The notes beneath the pieces are model-generated. The model was not told the DNA's origin, did no database searches, and saw only the letters and a list, made by a program, of their open reading frames with translations. Source: Streptomyces sp. ADI96-02 (GTDB taxonomy: Bacteria > Actinomycetota > Actinomycetes > Streptomycetales > Streptomycetaceae). Taken from it: a DNA stretch of 64,000 nt. This document shows positions 55,777-64,000 of the stretch, piece after piece. A program made the translations under genes and the position numbers. The stretch is from positions 203,170 through 267,169 of the forward strand of contig NZ_ML123034.1 of assembly GCF_003846185.1 (NCBI RefSeq). The letters run 5' to 3'. Positions within the stretch are counted from its first letter, which is position 1; each line of letters begins with the position of its first letter.

Positions 55777-57864
55777 ATAGGGAAGGATGCGGTCGGGGGT
55801 GAGGGGGAGCTCGCGCAGCCGGGCTCCGGTGGCGTGGCGGACCGCGTTGCCGATGGCGGCGGCGGTGCCGACGATGCCGATCTCGCCGATGCCCTTGCTG
55901 CCCATCGGGTTCAGGTGGCGGTCGTCCTCGTCGATCCAGTGCGCCTGGATGTCGGGCACGTCGGCGCAGGCCGGCACGTGGTAGGCGGCGAGGTCCTTGG
56001 CCGTGAAGTCGCCGAAGACCCGATCGAGGGCGCTGCCCTCGGTCAGCGCCATGCCGATGCCCATGACCATGCCGCCGGTGAACTGGGAGCGTGCGGTGCG
56101 GGCGTTGAGGATGCGTCCGGCGGCGTACACGCCCAGGAGCCGGCGCACCCGGACCTCCCCGGTGACGGCGTCGACGGCCGTCTCGGCGAAGTGCGCGCCG
56201 AAGGCGTGCCGCGCGTACGGGGAGTCGCCGGGCGACTCCTCCTCGGTGTCGGCGGTGACGGTGAGCCCTTCGGCGGGCAGCGGGCCGCGGTGTGCGGCGA
56301 CGCGGCGGGCCAGCTCGGTCGCGGCCTTGTGCACCGCCCAGCCCCAGGAGGCGGTGCCGGAGGAGCCCCCGGCGATCGGGGCGGCGGGCAGGTCGCTGCT
56401 GCCGATCACGGCCTCGACCCTCTCCGCCGCGGTGTCGAGCGCCGCGGCGGCGATCCGGGCGAGGACGGTGCGGGCTCCGGTGCCGATGTCGGTGGCGTTC
56501 ACCTCGATCCGGAAGGACCCGTCCGCCGCCGCGTGGGCGGTGGCGCGGCACGGCGAGACGAGCACGGGGTAGGTCGCCGAGGCGACGCCCGTACCGAGCA
56601 GCAGGCGGCCCTCCTGGCGGGCGGCCGGGCGCGGGTCCCGCCCGGCCCAGCCGAAGCGCCGGGCGCCCTCGCGCAGGCAGGCGGCGAGGCCGCGGCTGCT
56701 GAAGGGCCGTCCGCTGTCCGGTTCGGTCGCCGGGTCGTTGCGCAGCCGCAGTTCGACCGGGTCGAGGCCCAGGGCGGAGGCGAGTTCGTCCATGGCGGAC
56801 TCCAGCGCGTACATGCCGGGGGCCTCGCCCGGGGCACGCATCCAGGAAGGACTGGGGACGTCCAGGGCGGCCACCCGGTGCACGGTGCTGCTGTGCGCGG
56901 AGCCGTACATCACACGGGCGGGCACGGCCGCCTGCTCGACGAACTCCTTCACGGTGGAGGTGTGCGTGACGACCTCGTGGGAGACGGCCGCCAGGACGCC
57001 GTCGAGATCGGACCCGAGCCGCACCCGCTGCACCGTGGGCGCGCGGTGGCCGACGACCTCGGCCAACTGGCCTCGGGGGAAGACCATCTTCACCGGGCGG
57101 CCGGTGCGCCGCGCCGCCATGGCGGCGAGCACGGCCTGGGGCCGGGTGGTGCCCTTGGAGCCGAAGCCGCCTCCGACGTGTTCGGAGACGACGGTGATGT
57201 GCGCGGGGTCGAGCGCGAAGGCGCGGGCGAGGGAGTCGCGCACCGCGGTCGAGCCCTGGCTGGAGTCGTGGACGGTGAGGTGGCCGTCCGTCCACCGGGC
57301 GGTGGCGGCGTGCGGCTCCATGGGGTGGTTGTGCAGCGGCCCGAGGCGGTAGGTCGCGTCGATCTGCACCGGGGCGGCGGAGAACGCGCGGGCGAAGTCG
57401 CCGCGCTCGCGCACGGCCGGGTGGCCGCCGTTGGCCTGTTCGGGGGTGTAGAGGCCCGGATGGTCCTCGGTCAGCGTCACGTCGTGCGGATCGCGTTCGT
57501 ACTCCACGAAGACGTTCCCGGCGCCCTCGCGCGCGGCCTCGGCGGTGTCGGCGACGACCAGGGCGACCGGCCAGCCGTGGTGCGGGACGCGGTCGTCCTG
57601 GAGCACGGCGAGGATCGGGTCGTCGGCTTCGGCGAGCCGGGGCGCGTTGTCGTGGGTCAGGACGGTAAGCACCCCGTGGACGGCGAGAGCGTCGGTCGTC
57701 CGTACGGCGGTGACCCGGCCGGCGGCGACGGCGGCCGGGACCGGCCAGGCGTACAGGCAGCCGGGCGGGGTGTGCTCGGCGGCGTAGCGGGCGGTGCCGG
57801 TGACCTTGTCCCGGGCCTCCCTGCGGACGTCGGGCGCGCCGGAGAACTGCGGGGCGAGGGTCAT
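55768..57864 (-). CDS. Aldehyde/xanthine dehydrogenase, molybdopterin-binding subunit
   Basis: 698 residues of the large subunit of a xanthine-oxidase-family enzyme, similar to PaoC/YagR. Motifs: VSEHVGGGFGSKG, MRAPGEAPGMYALESAMDELA, GSSGTASWGWAVHKA and the catalytic Glu in GSKGIGEIG. The molybdenum cofactor oxidises an aldehyde or heterocycle. It ends the three-gene operon in the order iron-sulfur, FAD, molybdenum subunit. No XdhC/PaoD maturation gene is in the window. Confidence 0.93.
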   Translation of the reverse strand: MTLAPQFSGAPDVRREARDKVTGTARYAAEHTPPGCLYAWPVPAAVAAGRVTAVRTTDALAVHGVLTVLTHDNAPRLAEADDPILAVLQDDRVPHHGWPVALVVADTAEAAREGAGNVFVEYERDPHDVTLTEDHPGLYTPEQANGGHPAVRERGDFARAFSAAPVQIDATYRLGPLHNHPMEPHAATARWTDGHLTVHDSSQGSTAVRDSLARAFALDPAHITVVSEHVGGGFGSKGTTRPQAVLAAMAARRTGRPVKMVFPRGQLAEVVGHRAPTVQRVRLGSDLDGVLAAVSHEVVTHTSTVKEFVEQAAVPARVMYGSAHSSTVHRVAALDVPSPSWMRAPGEAPGMYALESAMDELASALGLDPVELRLRNDPATEPDSGRPFSSRGLAACLREGARRFGWAGRDPRPAARQEGRLLLGTGVASATYPVLVSPCRATAHAAADGSFRIEVNATDIGTGARTVLARIAAAALDTAAERVEAVIGSSDLPAAPIAGGSSGTASWGWAVHKAATELARRVAAHRGPLPAEGLTVTADTEEESPGDSPYARHAFGAHFAETAVDAVTGEVRVRRLLGVYAAGRILNARTARSQFTGGMVMGIGMALTEGSALDRVFGDFTAKDLAAYHVPACADVPDIQAHWIDEDDRHLNPMGSKGIGEIGIVGTAAAIGNAVRHATGARLRELPLTPDRILPYLL

Positions 57865-57920
57865 GGCGACGGGTCCTTAGGTGGGTCGGGCGGGCGGACG
57901 GAGGCGGGCCGGGCGGGCGT

Positions 57921-58922
57921 TCAGCCGGCCGGCGCGGTGGACGCGCCGGTGAGCTCGCCGAGCACGTCGAGTGCCAGCCGGCGTGCGAGGTCGACCTTGA
58001 AGCCGTTGTCGCGCAGCGGCCGGGCGTGGGCCAGTTCGCTCTCCACGGCCCTGGCGAGGGACGCGGCGGTGGCGGGCGCGCCGAGCAGTTCCGCCTCGGC
58101 CCGGGTGGCGCGCCAGGGGCGGTGCGCGAGGCCGCCGAAGGCCAGCGCCGCGTGGACGACGCGCCCGGCGTCCACCCGGACGACGGCGGCGACGGAGGCC
58201 AGGGCGAAGGCGTACGAGGCCCGGTCGCGCGCTTTGCGGTAGCGGGAGACGGCGCCGGGGACGGGGGGCGGCAGCACGACGTCGGTGATGAGTTCGCCGG
58301 GTCTGATCACGGTGTCCTGGTCCGGGTTCTCCCCCGGCAGCCGGTAGAAGCCGGTGACGGGGACGGTCCGTTCGCCCTCCGGTCCGATCAGGAGCACGGT
58401 CGCGTCGAGCGCGGCGAGGGCCACGGCCATGTCGGAGGGGTTGGTGGCCACGCACTCCGGGGAGTGCCCGAGGACGGCGAGGTCGCGGTGGGCGCCGTCG
58501 CGGGCGGGGCAGCCGGAGCCGGGGAGGCGTTTGTTGCAGGGTTTGGCGACGTCCTGGAAGTAGGGGCAGCGGGTGCGCTGGAGGAGGTTGCCGCCGGTGG
58601 TGGCCGTGTTGCGGAGCTGCCCGGACGCCCCGGCCAGCAGTGCCTGCGAGAGGACGGGGTGGTCGTGGCGCACGTCGGGGTGGGCGGCGAGGTCGCTGTT
58701 GCGCACGGTGGCGCCGATGCGCAGTCCGCCGTCCGCCGTCCGGGTCACCCGGTCCAGCGGGAGCCGGCCGACGTCGATGAGGAGGCCGGGCTCCTCGACG
58801 CCGAGTTTCATCAGGTCGACCAGGTTGGTCCCGCCGCCCAGGAACCGGGCCCGGGGACCGCCCGCGCAGAGCCGGACGGCTTCGTCGGTGGAGGTGGGGC
58901 GCAGATAGCCGAACGGTTTCAC
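57921..58922 (-). CDS. Aldehyde/xanthine dehydrogenase, FAD-binding subunit
   Basis: 333 residues. FAD motifs [16 protein letters not shown] and [15 protein letters not shown] are clear. An extra Cys group (RCPYF, KPCNK, SGCPA and [11 protein letters not shown]) fits the additional 4Fe-4S cluster of PaoB, absent from ordinary xanthine dehydrogenases. GTG 58922 overlaps the stop of the iron-sulfur subunit gene. It passes electrons from the molybdenum site to FAD and on to an acceptor. Confidence 0.93.
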   Translation of the reverse strand: MKPFGYLRPTSTDEAVRLCAGGPRARFLGGGTNLVDLMKLGVEEPGLLIDVGRLPLDRVTRTADGGLRIGATVRNSDLAAHPDVRHDHPVLSQALLAGASGQLRNTATTGGNLLQRTRCPYFQDVAKPCNKRLPGSGCPARDGAHRDLAVLGHSPECVATNPSDMAVALAALDATVLLIGPEGERTVPVTGFYRLPGENPDQDTVIRPGELITDVVLPPPVPGAVSRYRKARDRASYAFALASVAAVVRVDAGRVVHAALAFGGLAHRPWRATRAEAELLGAPATAASLARAVESELAHARPLRDNGFKVDLARRLALDVLGELTGASTAPAG

Positions 58923-59482
58923 GGCGTCACGTCCTCGATGGCCTCGACGATCCGGGGATAGGCGCCGCACCGGCAGAGATTGCCGCTCATCCGCTCGCGG
59001 ATCTCGTCCGCGCCGAGGACGGCGGGTGCGGTGGGGACGGAGTCCGGCGGGGTGACGTGCGAGGGGAAGCCATCGGCCGCCTCGCCGATCATGCCGAGGG
59101 CCGAACAGATCTGTCCGGGCGTGCAGTAGCCGCACTGCAAGGCGTCCCGCTCCACGAACGCCCGCTGGAGCGGGTGCAGTTCGTCGCCGTCGGCCAGGCC
59201 CTCCACGGTGGTGAGCGCCACGCCGTCCTGGGCGACGGCGAGCAGCAGGCAGCTGTTGGCGCGCCGGCCGTCGACCAGGACCGTGCAGGCCCCGCACTGG
59301 CCGTGGTCGCAGCCCTTCTTCGCGCCGGTGAGCCCCAGGTGCTCGCGCAGCAGGTCGAGCACCGTGGTGCGGTGGTCGAGCGTCAGGGTCGTCTCCGTGC
59401 CGTTGACGTGCAGGGTGACGGGGGAACGTTCGGCGAACACCGGTTCCGGTGTGATGCCCGGTGCGGCGGCGAGGGAGTCCAT
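58919..59482 (-). CDS. Aldehyde/xanthine dehydrogenase, 2Fe-2S subunit
   Basis: 187 residues. First cluster: Cys 58, 63, 66 and 78 ([13 protein letters not shown]); second: Cys 117, 120, 170 and 172 ([12 protein letters not shown]). No twin-arginine signal is seen, unlike E. coli PaoA, so the complex is probably cytoplasmic. ATG 59482 is taken as start; a GTG at 59500 is possible. First gene of the operon. Confidence 0.92.
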   Translation of the reverse strand: MDSLAAAPGITPEPVFAERSPVTLHVNGTETTLTLDHRTTVLDLLREHLGLTGAKKGCDHGQCGACTVLVDGRRANSCLLLAVAQDGVALTTVEGLADGDELHPLQRAFVERDALQCGYCTPGQICSALGMIGEAADGFPSHVTPPDSVPTAPAVLGADEIRERMSGNLCRCGAYPRIVEAIEDVTP

Positions 59483-59557
59483 GGAAGGGGCGCCTTTCAC
59501 TCGGGGGCCGGTCGCCCCTCGGTCACGGCCGCGCCGGCGGGCTCGGCCGGCGGGTTC

Positions 59558-59944
59558 TCAGCGGTTCTCCAGGCGCATCCTGACCTCCTGCTCCTGGTCG
59601 CCCGCCGCGGTGCCGACGACGCTGACGGCGAAGGCTCCGGTGAGGTGGTCGCGCAGCCGGTCGACGGCCCAGTAGCCGCCCTGGGCGTCGACCGTGACCG
59701 GTCCGGACAGCCTCACGGGCTCGGCCACGGCCTGCGGCTCGGTGACGTCGACGGTGGTGGCCCAGACGGTCGGACGGGGGCCCGCGGCCTCTACGGGGGT
59801 GTCGGCCGCGGGACGGTCGGAGGAGAAGGCGCTGCCGAGCACGTCGAAGACGGTCCGCGCGTCCTTCTGGTCGCACCGGCTCAGCGAGACCAGCACCTCC
59901 CGGCCCGCCGGGTGGTCGTCGCTCTGTTCCGGGGTGCTGTTCAC
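59558..59944 (-). CDS. Conserved hypothetical protein, 128 aa
   Basis: A small soluble protein. Residues 15-45 look like REVLVSLSRCDQKDARTVFDVLGSAF, followed by a Pro/Ala linker and a beta-rich end with VTVDAQGGYWAVDRLRDHLTGAFAVSV. Good codon use. It is 76 bp downstream of the iron-sulfur subunit start in the opposite sense of an operon lead gene, so it could share a transcript. I recognise no family. Confidence 0.65.
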   Translation of the reverse strand: MNSTPEQSDDHPAGREVLVSLSRCDQKDARTVFDVLGSAFSSDRPAADTPVEAAGPRPTVWATTVDVTEPQAVAEPVRLSGPVTVDAQGGYWAVDRLRDHLTGAFAVSVVGTAAGDQEQEVRMRLENR

Positions 59945-60168
59945 CGTGGTTCCTTCCGTCGGGTGTGCCGGCCTTCGGGGCTCCCTCCAGGCTCACCCCG
60001 CGACCGGGCGACGGCGACACGAGGCGTCCTGGAGAGGGATGGGGTTCGCGCGGAGCGGGCGGGAGAGCCGCTTGCGGCCACGGCTGCCGGTGTGATGGTT
60101 GGTCCGATCACCGCATAAAACGCTTTTCACGTCAGATACCCATAAAACATGAATTGATGTACCCAGCC

Positions 60169-60193
60169 GTCTGGCCCCTTCCCCCGGGGGTAT
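60169..60193 (+). promoter_or_regulatory. Possible SigB-type promoter before the DUF6479-like gene
   Basis: GTCT at 60169-60172 and GGGTAT at 60188-60193, 15 bases apart, fit the Streptomyces SigB pattern GNNT-N14-16-GGGTAY. The ATG is only 9 bases further on, so the transcript would be almost leaderless. Confidence 0.3.
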
Positions 60194-60202
60194 GCGGCAG
60201 AC

Positions 60203-60535
60203 ATGGACGTAACGAACGGAGCCAGGGATCTGCTCGCCGCCACTCTCGCGGACGGCGCGGGCGCTCTCGGAGTGGTGCTGCCCATCGCGGCCGTCGCCCT
60301 GATCGCCCTGCTGATCGGCGGCTTCTGGTGGGGGATGCGCAAGCGGGACGCCGAGTCGCCGCCGCCCCTCCCCCACGAGCAGCCGGTCAAGCCGGAGCAC
60401 CGCAGCCACATCGACGCCACGGACCAGCACGGGAAGGACCGCTTCCCCGAGAGCGGCCGGGCCCTCTCCCCGTACGAACTGAACGACCACGGCAACGAGC
60501 CGCTGCCGCCCGGCTCGGAACAGCCGCGCGACTGA
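60203..60535 (+). CDS. Small membrane protein, DUF6479-like
   Basis: 110 residues: a short exported or cytoplasmic N-terminus, one transmembrane helix (about 22-44, GALGVVLPIAAVALIALLIGGFWWG), then a hydrophilic tail with RKRDAESPPPLPHEQP and a PESGRALSPYELNDHGN motif. This is the layout of the Streptomyces DUF6479 family. Function unknown; a SigB-like promoter suggests a stress link. Confidence 0.75.
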   Translation: MDVTNGARDLLAATLADGAGALGVVLPIAAVALIALLIGGFWWGMRKRDAESPPPLPHEQPVKPEHRSHIDATDQHGKDRFPESGRALSPYELNDHGNEPLPPGSEQPRD

Positions 60536-60552
60536 AGCGGTCCGCGCCCAGC

Positions 60553-60591
60553 GGGCGGGCGTCCCGGGCGGGCATCCCGGGCGGGCGTCCC
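60553..60591. repeat. Three 13-bp tandem repeats after the DUF6479-like gene
   Basis: GGGCGGGCGTCCC repeats three times, with one base changed in the middle copy, just after the stop of the upstream gene. It may fold into hairpins. Confidence 0.75.
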
Positions 60592-60692
60592 CGGCGGGCC
60601 TTCGCGTTGCGGGACCGGTCGGGGCGGCCGAGGCTGGTGCAGGAACGCGTCGGCCGAGCAGGAGGCCGCACGCCCGAAGAAGGCTGGGGACC

Positions 60693-61517
60693 ATGACCGG
60701 AAGCGACCCCCGTACGGCCACCCCGGCGGCTCCGCTGACGGGCCCGGCCGCACCGTGCTGGGTCACGCTCATGACCCGGGACCTGGCGGAGGCGCAGAGC
60801 TTCTACTCGGCCGTCCTGGGCTGGACGTTCCGCCCCGGGCGGCTGGGCGCCGAGTTCTCGGTGGCCCGGCGCGGCGATGTTCCGGTGGCGGGCGTCTTCG
60901 CCGTCTCCTCCGCCTACCAGGTCGCCGTGGCCTGGACGCCGTACTTCGCGGTGGAGGACGCGGACGTGGCGGCCTCCCGGGTCCGGGAGCGCAGCGGCAC
61001 CGTGGCCGTGGGCCCGCTGACGGTGGGCAAGGGCCGCGGCGTGCTGGCGTCCGACCGGGACGGAGCGCCGTTCGGCCTCTGGGAGCGGACCGAGCCCGCC
61101 ACCTCGCCGCCGGCCCCCGACGACCACGCCCACGCCTGGTTGCGGCTGCGGACGCGCGACGCCTTCGACGCGGCGATCTTCTACGGGGAAGTACTCGACT
61201 GGGCGAGCGGACGTCCGGGCGGTTGCGACGTCGCCTACGAGGGCGGCGAGGTGATCGTGCGGTGCGACGGGCGACCGCTGGCCCGGATCAGCTCCGGGGC
61301 GGTGGCGGCGGCCGTCGATCCGCTGGTGCGTCCGCACTGGCAGGTGCAGTTCCCGGTGGCGGACCTCCCCGCGACGGTCGCCGCCGCACAGCACCACGGG
61401 GGCGCGCTGATCGAGGAGCGCAGCGTGCTCGGGGGCACGGAGTCGACGCTGCGGGACCCGGACGGCGCGCTGTTCACGGTGACCGACGTGCGCGGCCCGC
61501 TCGGCCCCGTCGGCTGA
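60693..61517 (+). CDS. Two-domain VOC (glyoxalase-fold) protein
   Basis: 274 residues in two vicinal-oxygen-chelate domains: 22-132 (WVTLMTRDLAEAQSFYSAVLGW to FGLWE) and 145-270 (AWLRLRTRDAFDAAIFYGEVLDW to DPDGALFTVTD). It resembles the 27-kDa antigen/hydroxylase-type VOC proteins of Streptomyces, whose substrates are mostly unknown. ATG 60693 is preceded by GGCTGGGGA. Confidence 0.88.
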   Translation: MTGSDPRTATPAAPLTGPAAPCWVTLMTRDLAEAQSFYSAVLGWTFRPGRLGAEFSVARRGDVPVAGVFAVSSAYQVAVAWTPYFAVEDADVAASRVRERSGTVAVGPLTVGKGRGVLASDRDGAPFGLWERTEPATSPPAPDDHAHAWLRLRTRDAFDAAIFYGEVLDWASGRPGGCDVAYEGGEVIVRCDGRPLARISSGAVAAAVDPLVRPHWQVQFPVADLPATVAAAQHHGGALIEERSVLGGTESTLRDPDGALFTVTDVRGPLGPVG

Positions 61518-61532
61518 CCCCGCCGGACCCGC

Positions 61533-62084
61533 TCAGCCGCCCGCGCCGCCGCGCCGCGCGGCGCCGGACGCCGCGCCTTCGCCGGACCGCTTTCCGCCGC
61601 CCGGTCCCGAACGGCCGCGGGCCAGCGCCCAGAGGGGAAAGACGAACCAGCAGATCACGAACCACAGCGCCATACCGCCGACGAGCCACAGGGCGAGCTG
61701 GTTGTGCAGGGCCACCCGGAGGATCAGCAGCAGCGTCGAGCACATGGTGCAGAACAGCAGGACCAGGCCCAGTATGGTCAGCCGCGAGGCCCATATGACC
61801 GTCTCGGGCTTCATCCGCCGGCCCGTCAGCAGCCGGTGGTACGAGACGGGGCCGATGAGCGCCGCCGCCGTCGCGGAGCCCAGAAGGACCGTCACCACGT
61901 AGATGTCGCGGTCGGTTTCGCCCAGTTCGGCGAAGCGCTGTTGAAAGACCACGGCGAGCAGGAAGCCGAAGAGGATCTGCACCCCGGTCTGGGCCACGCG
62001 CAGTTCCTGCAGGAGCTCGCTCCACTGCCGGTCCGCCCGCTCCTCCTCGGTCTCCCGCCGTCCGTCGTCCGGTCTCGCTTCCAC
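61533..62084 (-). CDS. Membrane protein, DUF6328-like
   Basis: 183 residues. Starts with a charged region (RREETEEERADRQWSELLQELRV equivalent), then AQTGVQILFGFLLAVVFQQRFAEL and three more transmembrane helices; a Gly/Arg-rich cytoplasmic tail ends it. This fits DUF6328 of actinomycetes. GTG 62084 has GGAGGAG eight bases upstream. Function unknown. Confidence 0.82.
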   Translation of the reverse strand: MEARPDDGRRETEEERADRQWSELLQELRVAQTGVQILFGFLLAVVFQQRFAELGETDRDIYVVTVLLGSATAAALIGPVSYHRLLTGRRMKPETVIWASRLTILGLVLLFCTMCSTLLLILRVALHNQLALWLVGGMALWFVICWFVFPLWALARGRSGPGGGKRSGEGAASGAARRGGAGG

Positions 62085-62307
62085 AGGTGAACTCCTCCTC
62101 GACGCGACCGGCGTGCACTCGGGCGTGCGTTCGATGCCGGGCCTTCCACGTGCCCCGTCGCACGTGGCTCAATCACGACGGGCGCCGGGCCGCCGCCTGG
62201 CCCCGGTCCCGGCGCGCGCCTAGGATCTTGCTCGGGGCAGCGCGTCGGTCACCGGCCCGGTGGGGCGTGGAGGCAGCCCGCGAGGTGCCCGTGGGAGGGA
62301 TTCCACC

Positions 62308-62688
62308 GTGTCGGTCGAGTTGAATCACACCATCGTCTGGTGCCGTGACAACCGGAAGTCCGCCGAGTTCCTGGCGGAGGTCCTGGGCCTGAGCACCGGG
62401 GCGGAGACGGGCCCGTTCGTCCCCGTCGTCCTGGCGAACAGCGTCACGCTGGACTTCGCGACGGTCGACGAGGGGCCGATCGCCTCGCAGCACTACGCCT
62501 TCCTCATCTCCGAGGCGGAGTTCGACGCGTCGTTCGCCAGGATCGAGGAGCGGGGCATCGCGTACTTCGCCGATCCCCACATGAGGCGGGCCGGTGAGAT
62601 CAACCGGAGCGACGGTGGCCGCGGCCTGTACTTCCGCGACCCGGACGGCCACAGCATGGAGCTGATGACCCGCCGCTACGGCGGCTGA
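62308..62688 (+). CDS. VOC-family protein
   Basis: 126 residues, one glyoxalase-like unit: LNHTIVWCRDNRKSAEFLAEVLGL at the start and GRGLYFRDPDGHSMELMTRRY at the end, with metal-binding His 8-like and Glu positions kept. Probably a small-molecule-binding or lyase protein. GTG 62308 has GGGAGGGA upstream. Its last 13 bases overlap the end of the convergent acetyltransferase gene. Confidence 0.9.
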   Translation: MSVELNHTIVWCRDNRKSAEFLAEVLGLSTGAETGPFVPVVLANSVTLDFATVDEGPIASQHYAFLISEAEFDASFARIEERGIAYFADPHMRRAGEINRSDGGRGLYFRDPDGHSMELMTRRYGG

Positions 62689-63182
62689 GCACCGCGTGGC
62701 GGGCCGGTCGGCAGCAGGAACGCGGGCCGGTCCCACTGGACCGCGGGCGGGTTCGCGCGCACCGTGCCGGCGGGCTCGGCGCCCACACTGCGGTAGAAGC
62801 CCTCGGCGGGCGGATGGGCGACGATCCGGACGGCGTGGAGCCCGGCGCGCCCGGCCTCCTCGCGCAGATGGCTAACGAGCAGCCGTCCGACGCCCCGCCC
62901 CTGCGCCTCGTCGGCGACGAACATCAGGTCGATTTCGGGCGGATCGAGGACCAGTGCGTAGAAGCCGAGGACCCGGTCCGTGGCCTCGTCGGCCGCGACG
63001 AACACCCGATGGACCGCGATGTAGTCCGGTCCGACCCGGTAGCCCTCGACCATCGGCGCGTACGGGCCCTCGTAGGCGCGCGAGGTCCGCACCAGACGGG
63101 TGAGCCGTTTCGCGTCACCCGCGACCGCCCGGCGGATCACGGCACCGGGGCGGTGCGCGCTCCGTCGTCCGTACGCCGTCAT
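62676..63182 (-). CDS. GNAT-family N-acetyltransferase
   Basis: 168 residues with a GNAT core: IRRAVAGDAKRLTRLVRTS at the start, IDLMFVADEAQGRGVGRLLVSHL (acetyl-CoA loop Q/R-x-x-G-x-G) and AEGFYRSVGAEPAG near the C-terminus. Substrate unknown. Convergent with the VOC gene, whose 3' end it overlaps by 13 bp. Confidence 0.9.
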   Translation of the reverse strand: MTAYGRRSAHRPGAVIRRAVAGDAKRLTRLVRTSRAYEGPYAPMVEGYRVGPDYIAVHRVFVAADEATDRVLGFYALVLDPPEIDLMFVADEAQGRGVGRLLVSHLREEAGRAGLHAVRIVAHPPAEGFYRSVGAEPAGTVRANPPAVQWDRPAFLLPTGPPRGAQPP

Positions 63183-63225
63183 ACCCGCCCCGCCGCGTCG
63201 CGTCCGGCGGAGCGCCCGCCGGCGG

Positions 63226-63630
63226 TCATCCCAGGCCGCGCTCCGCGCGCCAGGCGCGCACGGCCTCGTCGACGTCGAACGGCTTCAGGTTGAGCGGCGG
63301 GCCCTCGGGCGGACGCCGGATCGCCCGTTCGATCTTCTCGTTCAGCTCGGTCAGGACCCGTCGCACCTCGGCCACGCTGCGCGCCGCCGACACCGCCGCA
63401 GGCGCGTCCTCGGCCTCCTTGCGCAGGGCCAGGGCGGGCGGCAGCATCGAGACGCCTTCGCGCTGCATCTTCTGCTTGATCCACCACGCTTCGTCGTAGG
63501 GGCGCTCCAGGCCGGCCATCGGCTTGCCGAAGCCGGGCAGCCGGGCGAAGTCGCCACGCTGCTCGGCCTCCTGGATCTGCCGGTCGACCCACCCCTCGAA
63601 GCTGACTCCCGGGGGTTTCCGCTCGGTCAT
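63226..63630 (-). CDS. DnaJ-homologue-domain (DUF1992) protein
   Basis: 134 residues. FEGWVDRQIQEAEQRGDFARLPGFGKPM near the N-terminus is the hallmark of DUF1992. ATG 63630 (MTERKP) has GGGAG upstream. The family occurs widely in bacteria; its role is unknown, and a link with chaperones is suggested only by the domain name. Confidence 0.9.
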   Translation of the reverse strand: MTERKPPGVSFEGWVDRQIQEAEQRGDFARLPGFGKPMAGLERPYDEAWWIKQKMQREGVSMLPPALALRKEAEDAPAAVSAARSVAEVRRVLTELNEKIERAIRRPPEGPPLNLKPFDVDEAVRAWRAERGLG

Positions 63631-63839
63631 CCCACACGCTCCCGCCCGCCGCCCGCGCGACGTCTTCACGATACACAGAGCCGCCCGACGGACATCGGCT
63701 GCCTCGAACGGCCGCACGGGGGTACACGACCTCCTGCACGCCGCCCGGCGGTCACAGCGCCGGGCACGGACCGAGAGGGGTTGACCACTGTGCGACGACA
63801 GAGGCACGTACCGGCGGACGAGCGGCGGGGACGGTAGCC

Positions 63840-64000
63840 ATGACGACAGCGATCATCATCATCGCCGTGCTCCTCGCGCTGGCCGCCGCCGCGTTCTTCG
63901 TGGTCCGCGGTCGCGGCGCCACCGGAGGCCGGGGGCTGCGCGGCCGGTTCGGCCCGGAGTACGACCGCGTGGTCGCCCGCCACGGCGGCGACACGAAGGC
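63840..64000 (+). CDS. Membrane-anchored protein of unknown function, cut by window edge
   Basis: ATG 63840 begins an open frame that runs off the right end (53 codons visible). Residues 3-22 form a transmembrane helix (TAIIIIAVLLALAAAAFFVV), followed by a basic stretch and RFGPEYDRVVARHGGDTKA. The RFGPEYDR segment recurs in small actinomycete membrane proteins of unknown role. The C-terminus is missing. Confidence 0.7.
   Translation, partial: MTTAIIIIAVLLALAAAAFFVVRGRGATGGRGLRGRFGPEYDRVVARHGGDTK

Overview
The window is chromosomal DNA of a Streptomyces-type actinomycete. It is very GC-rich throughout, GTG starts are common, many genes overlap as GTGA, and characteristic genes are present: a two-domain geosmin synthase, an NsdA-type regulator, a SpoIIE-type phosphatase with a PAS domain, GlsA-STAS glutaminase and many DUF families typical of the genus. 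I see no rRNA, tRNA, CRISPR array, insertion sequence, prophage or integrase. All coordinates, starts and motifs were read by eye; family names come from recognised motifs, not from database searches.

Layout. 1-5.8 kb: small secreted, membrane or housekeeping proteins (DinB, DUF4230, DUF4389, VanZ, TPR, YoaK). 6.0-6.5 kb: the zinc-independent ribosomal proteins L31 (rpmE2) and L33 (rpmG), with what looks like the last codons of a deleted rpsN between them. 7-12.7 kb: PAS-SpoIIE phosphatase, NsdA-like regulator, a phosphotransferase with a TTA codon, and a secreted SLT lytic protein. 12.9-15.1 kb: geosmin synthase. 15.4-21.2 kb: a tightly coupled six-gene operon (lipoprotein, peptidoglycan-binding membrane-fusion protein, MacB-like ATPase and permease, OmpR-type response regulator, sensor kinase).

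21.9-44 kb: a lipid or steroid-like acyl-CoA catabolic region. It has two Cys-less thiolase-like proteins with a DUF35 partner, enoyl-CoA hydratase, three acyl-CoA synthetases, a PaaK-type ligase, a nitronate monooxygenase-like flavoprotein and an acyl-CoA dehydrogenase. Two kinds of candidate TetR-type operator occur at its promoters: TnnAACnnGTTnnA (KstR-like) before the hydratase and the dehydrogenase, and TCTGAY-N5-GTCAGA before the hydratase/ligase pair and the nitronate monooxygenase-like gene. Set into this region are an exopolysaccharide-type pair (CesA-like GT2 plus secreted GH26-like hydrolase) preceded by 21-bp direct repeats, a serine hydrolase, a secreted SGNH esterase and a Ser/Thr kinase with TPRs.

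44-55.6 kb: RlmG-like rRNA methyltransferase, secreted endonuclease I, GlsA-STAS with a lipoprotein, an eRF1-like protein, a D-2-hydroxyacid dehydrogenase broken by a 4-bp repeat expansion, phosphoketolase, succinate-semialdehyde dehydrogenase and a HATPase regulator. 55.7-59.5 kb: a three-subunit molybdenum hydroxylase of PaoABC type. 59.5-64 kb: small stress or unknown proteins (DUF6479-like, two VOC proteins, DUF6328-like, GNAT, DnaJ-homologue domain) and a gene cut by the right edge.
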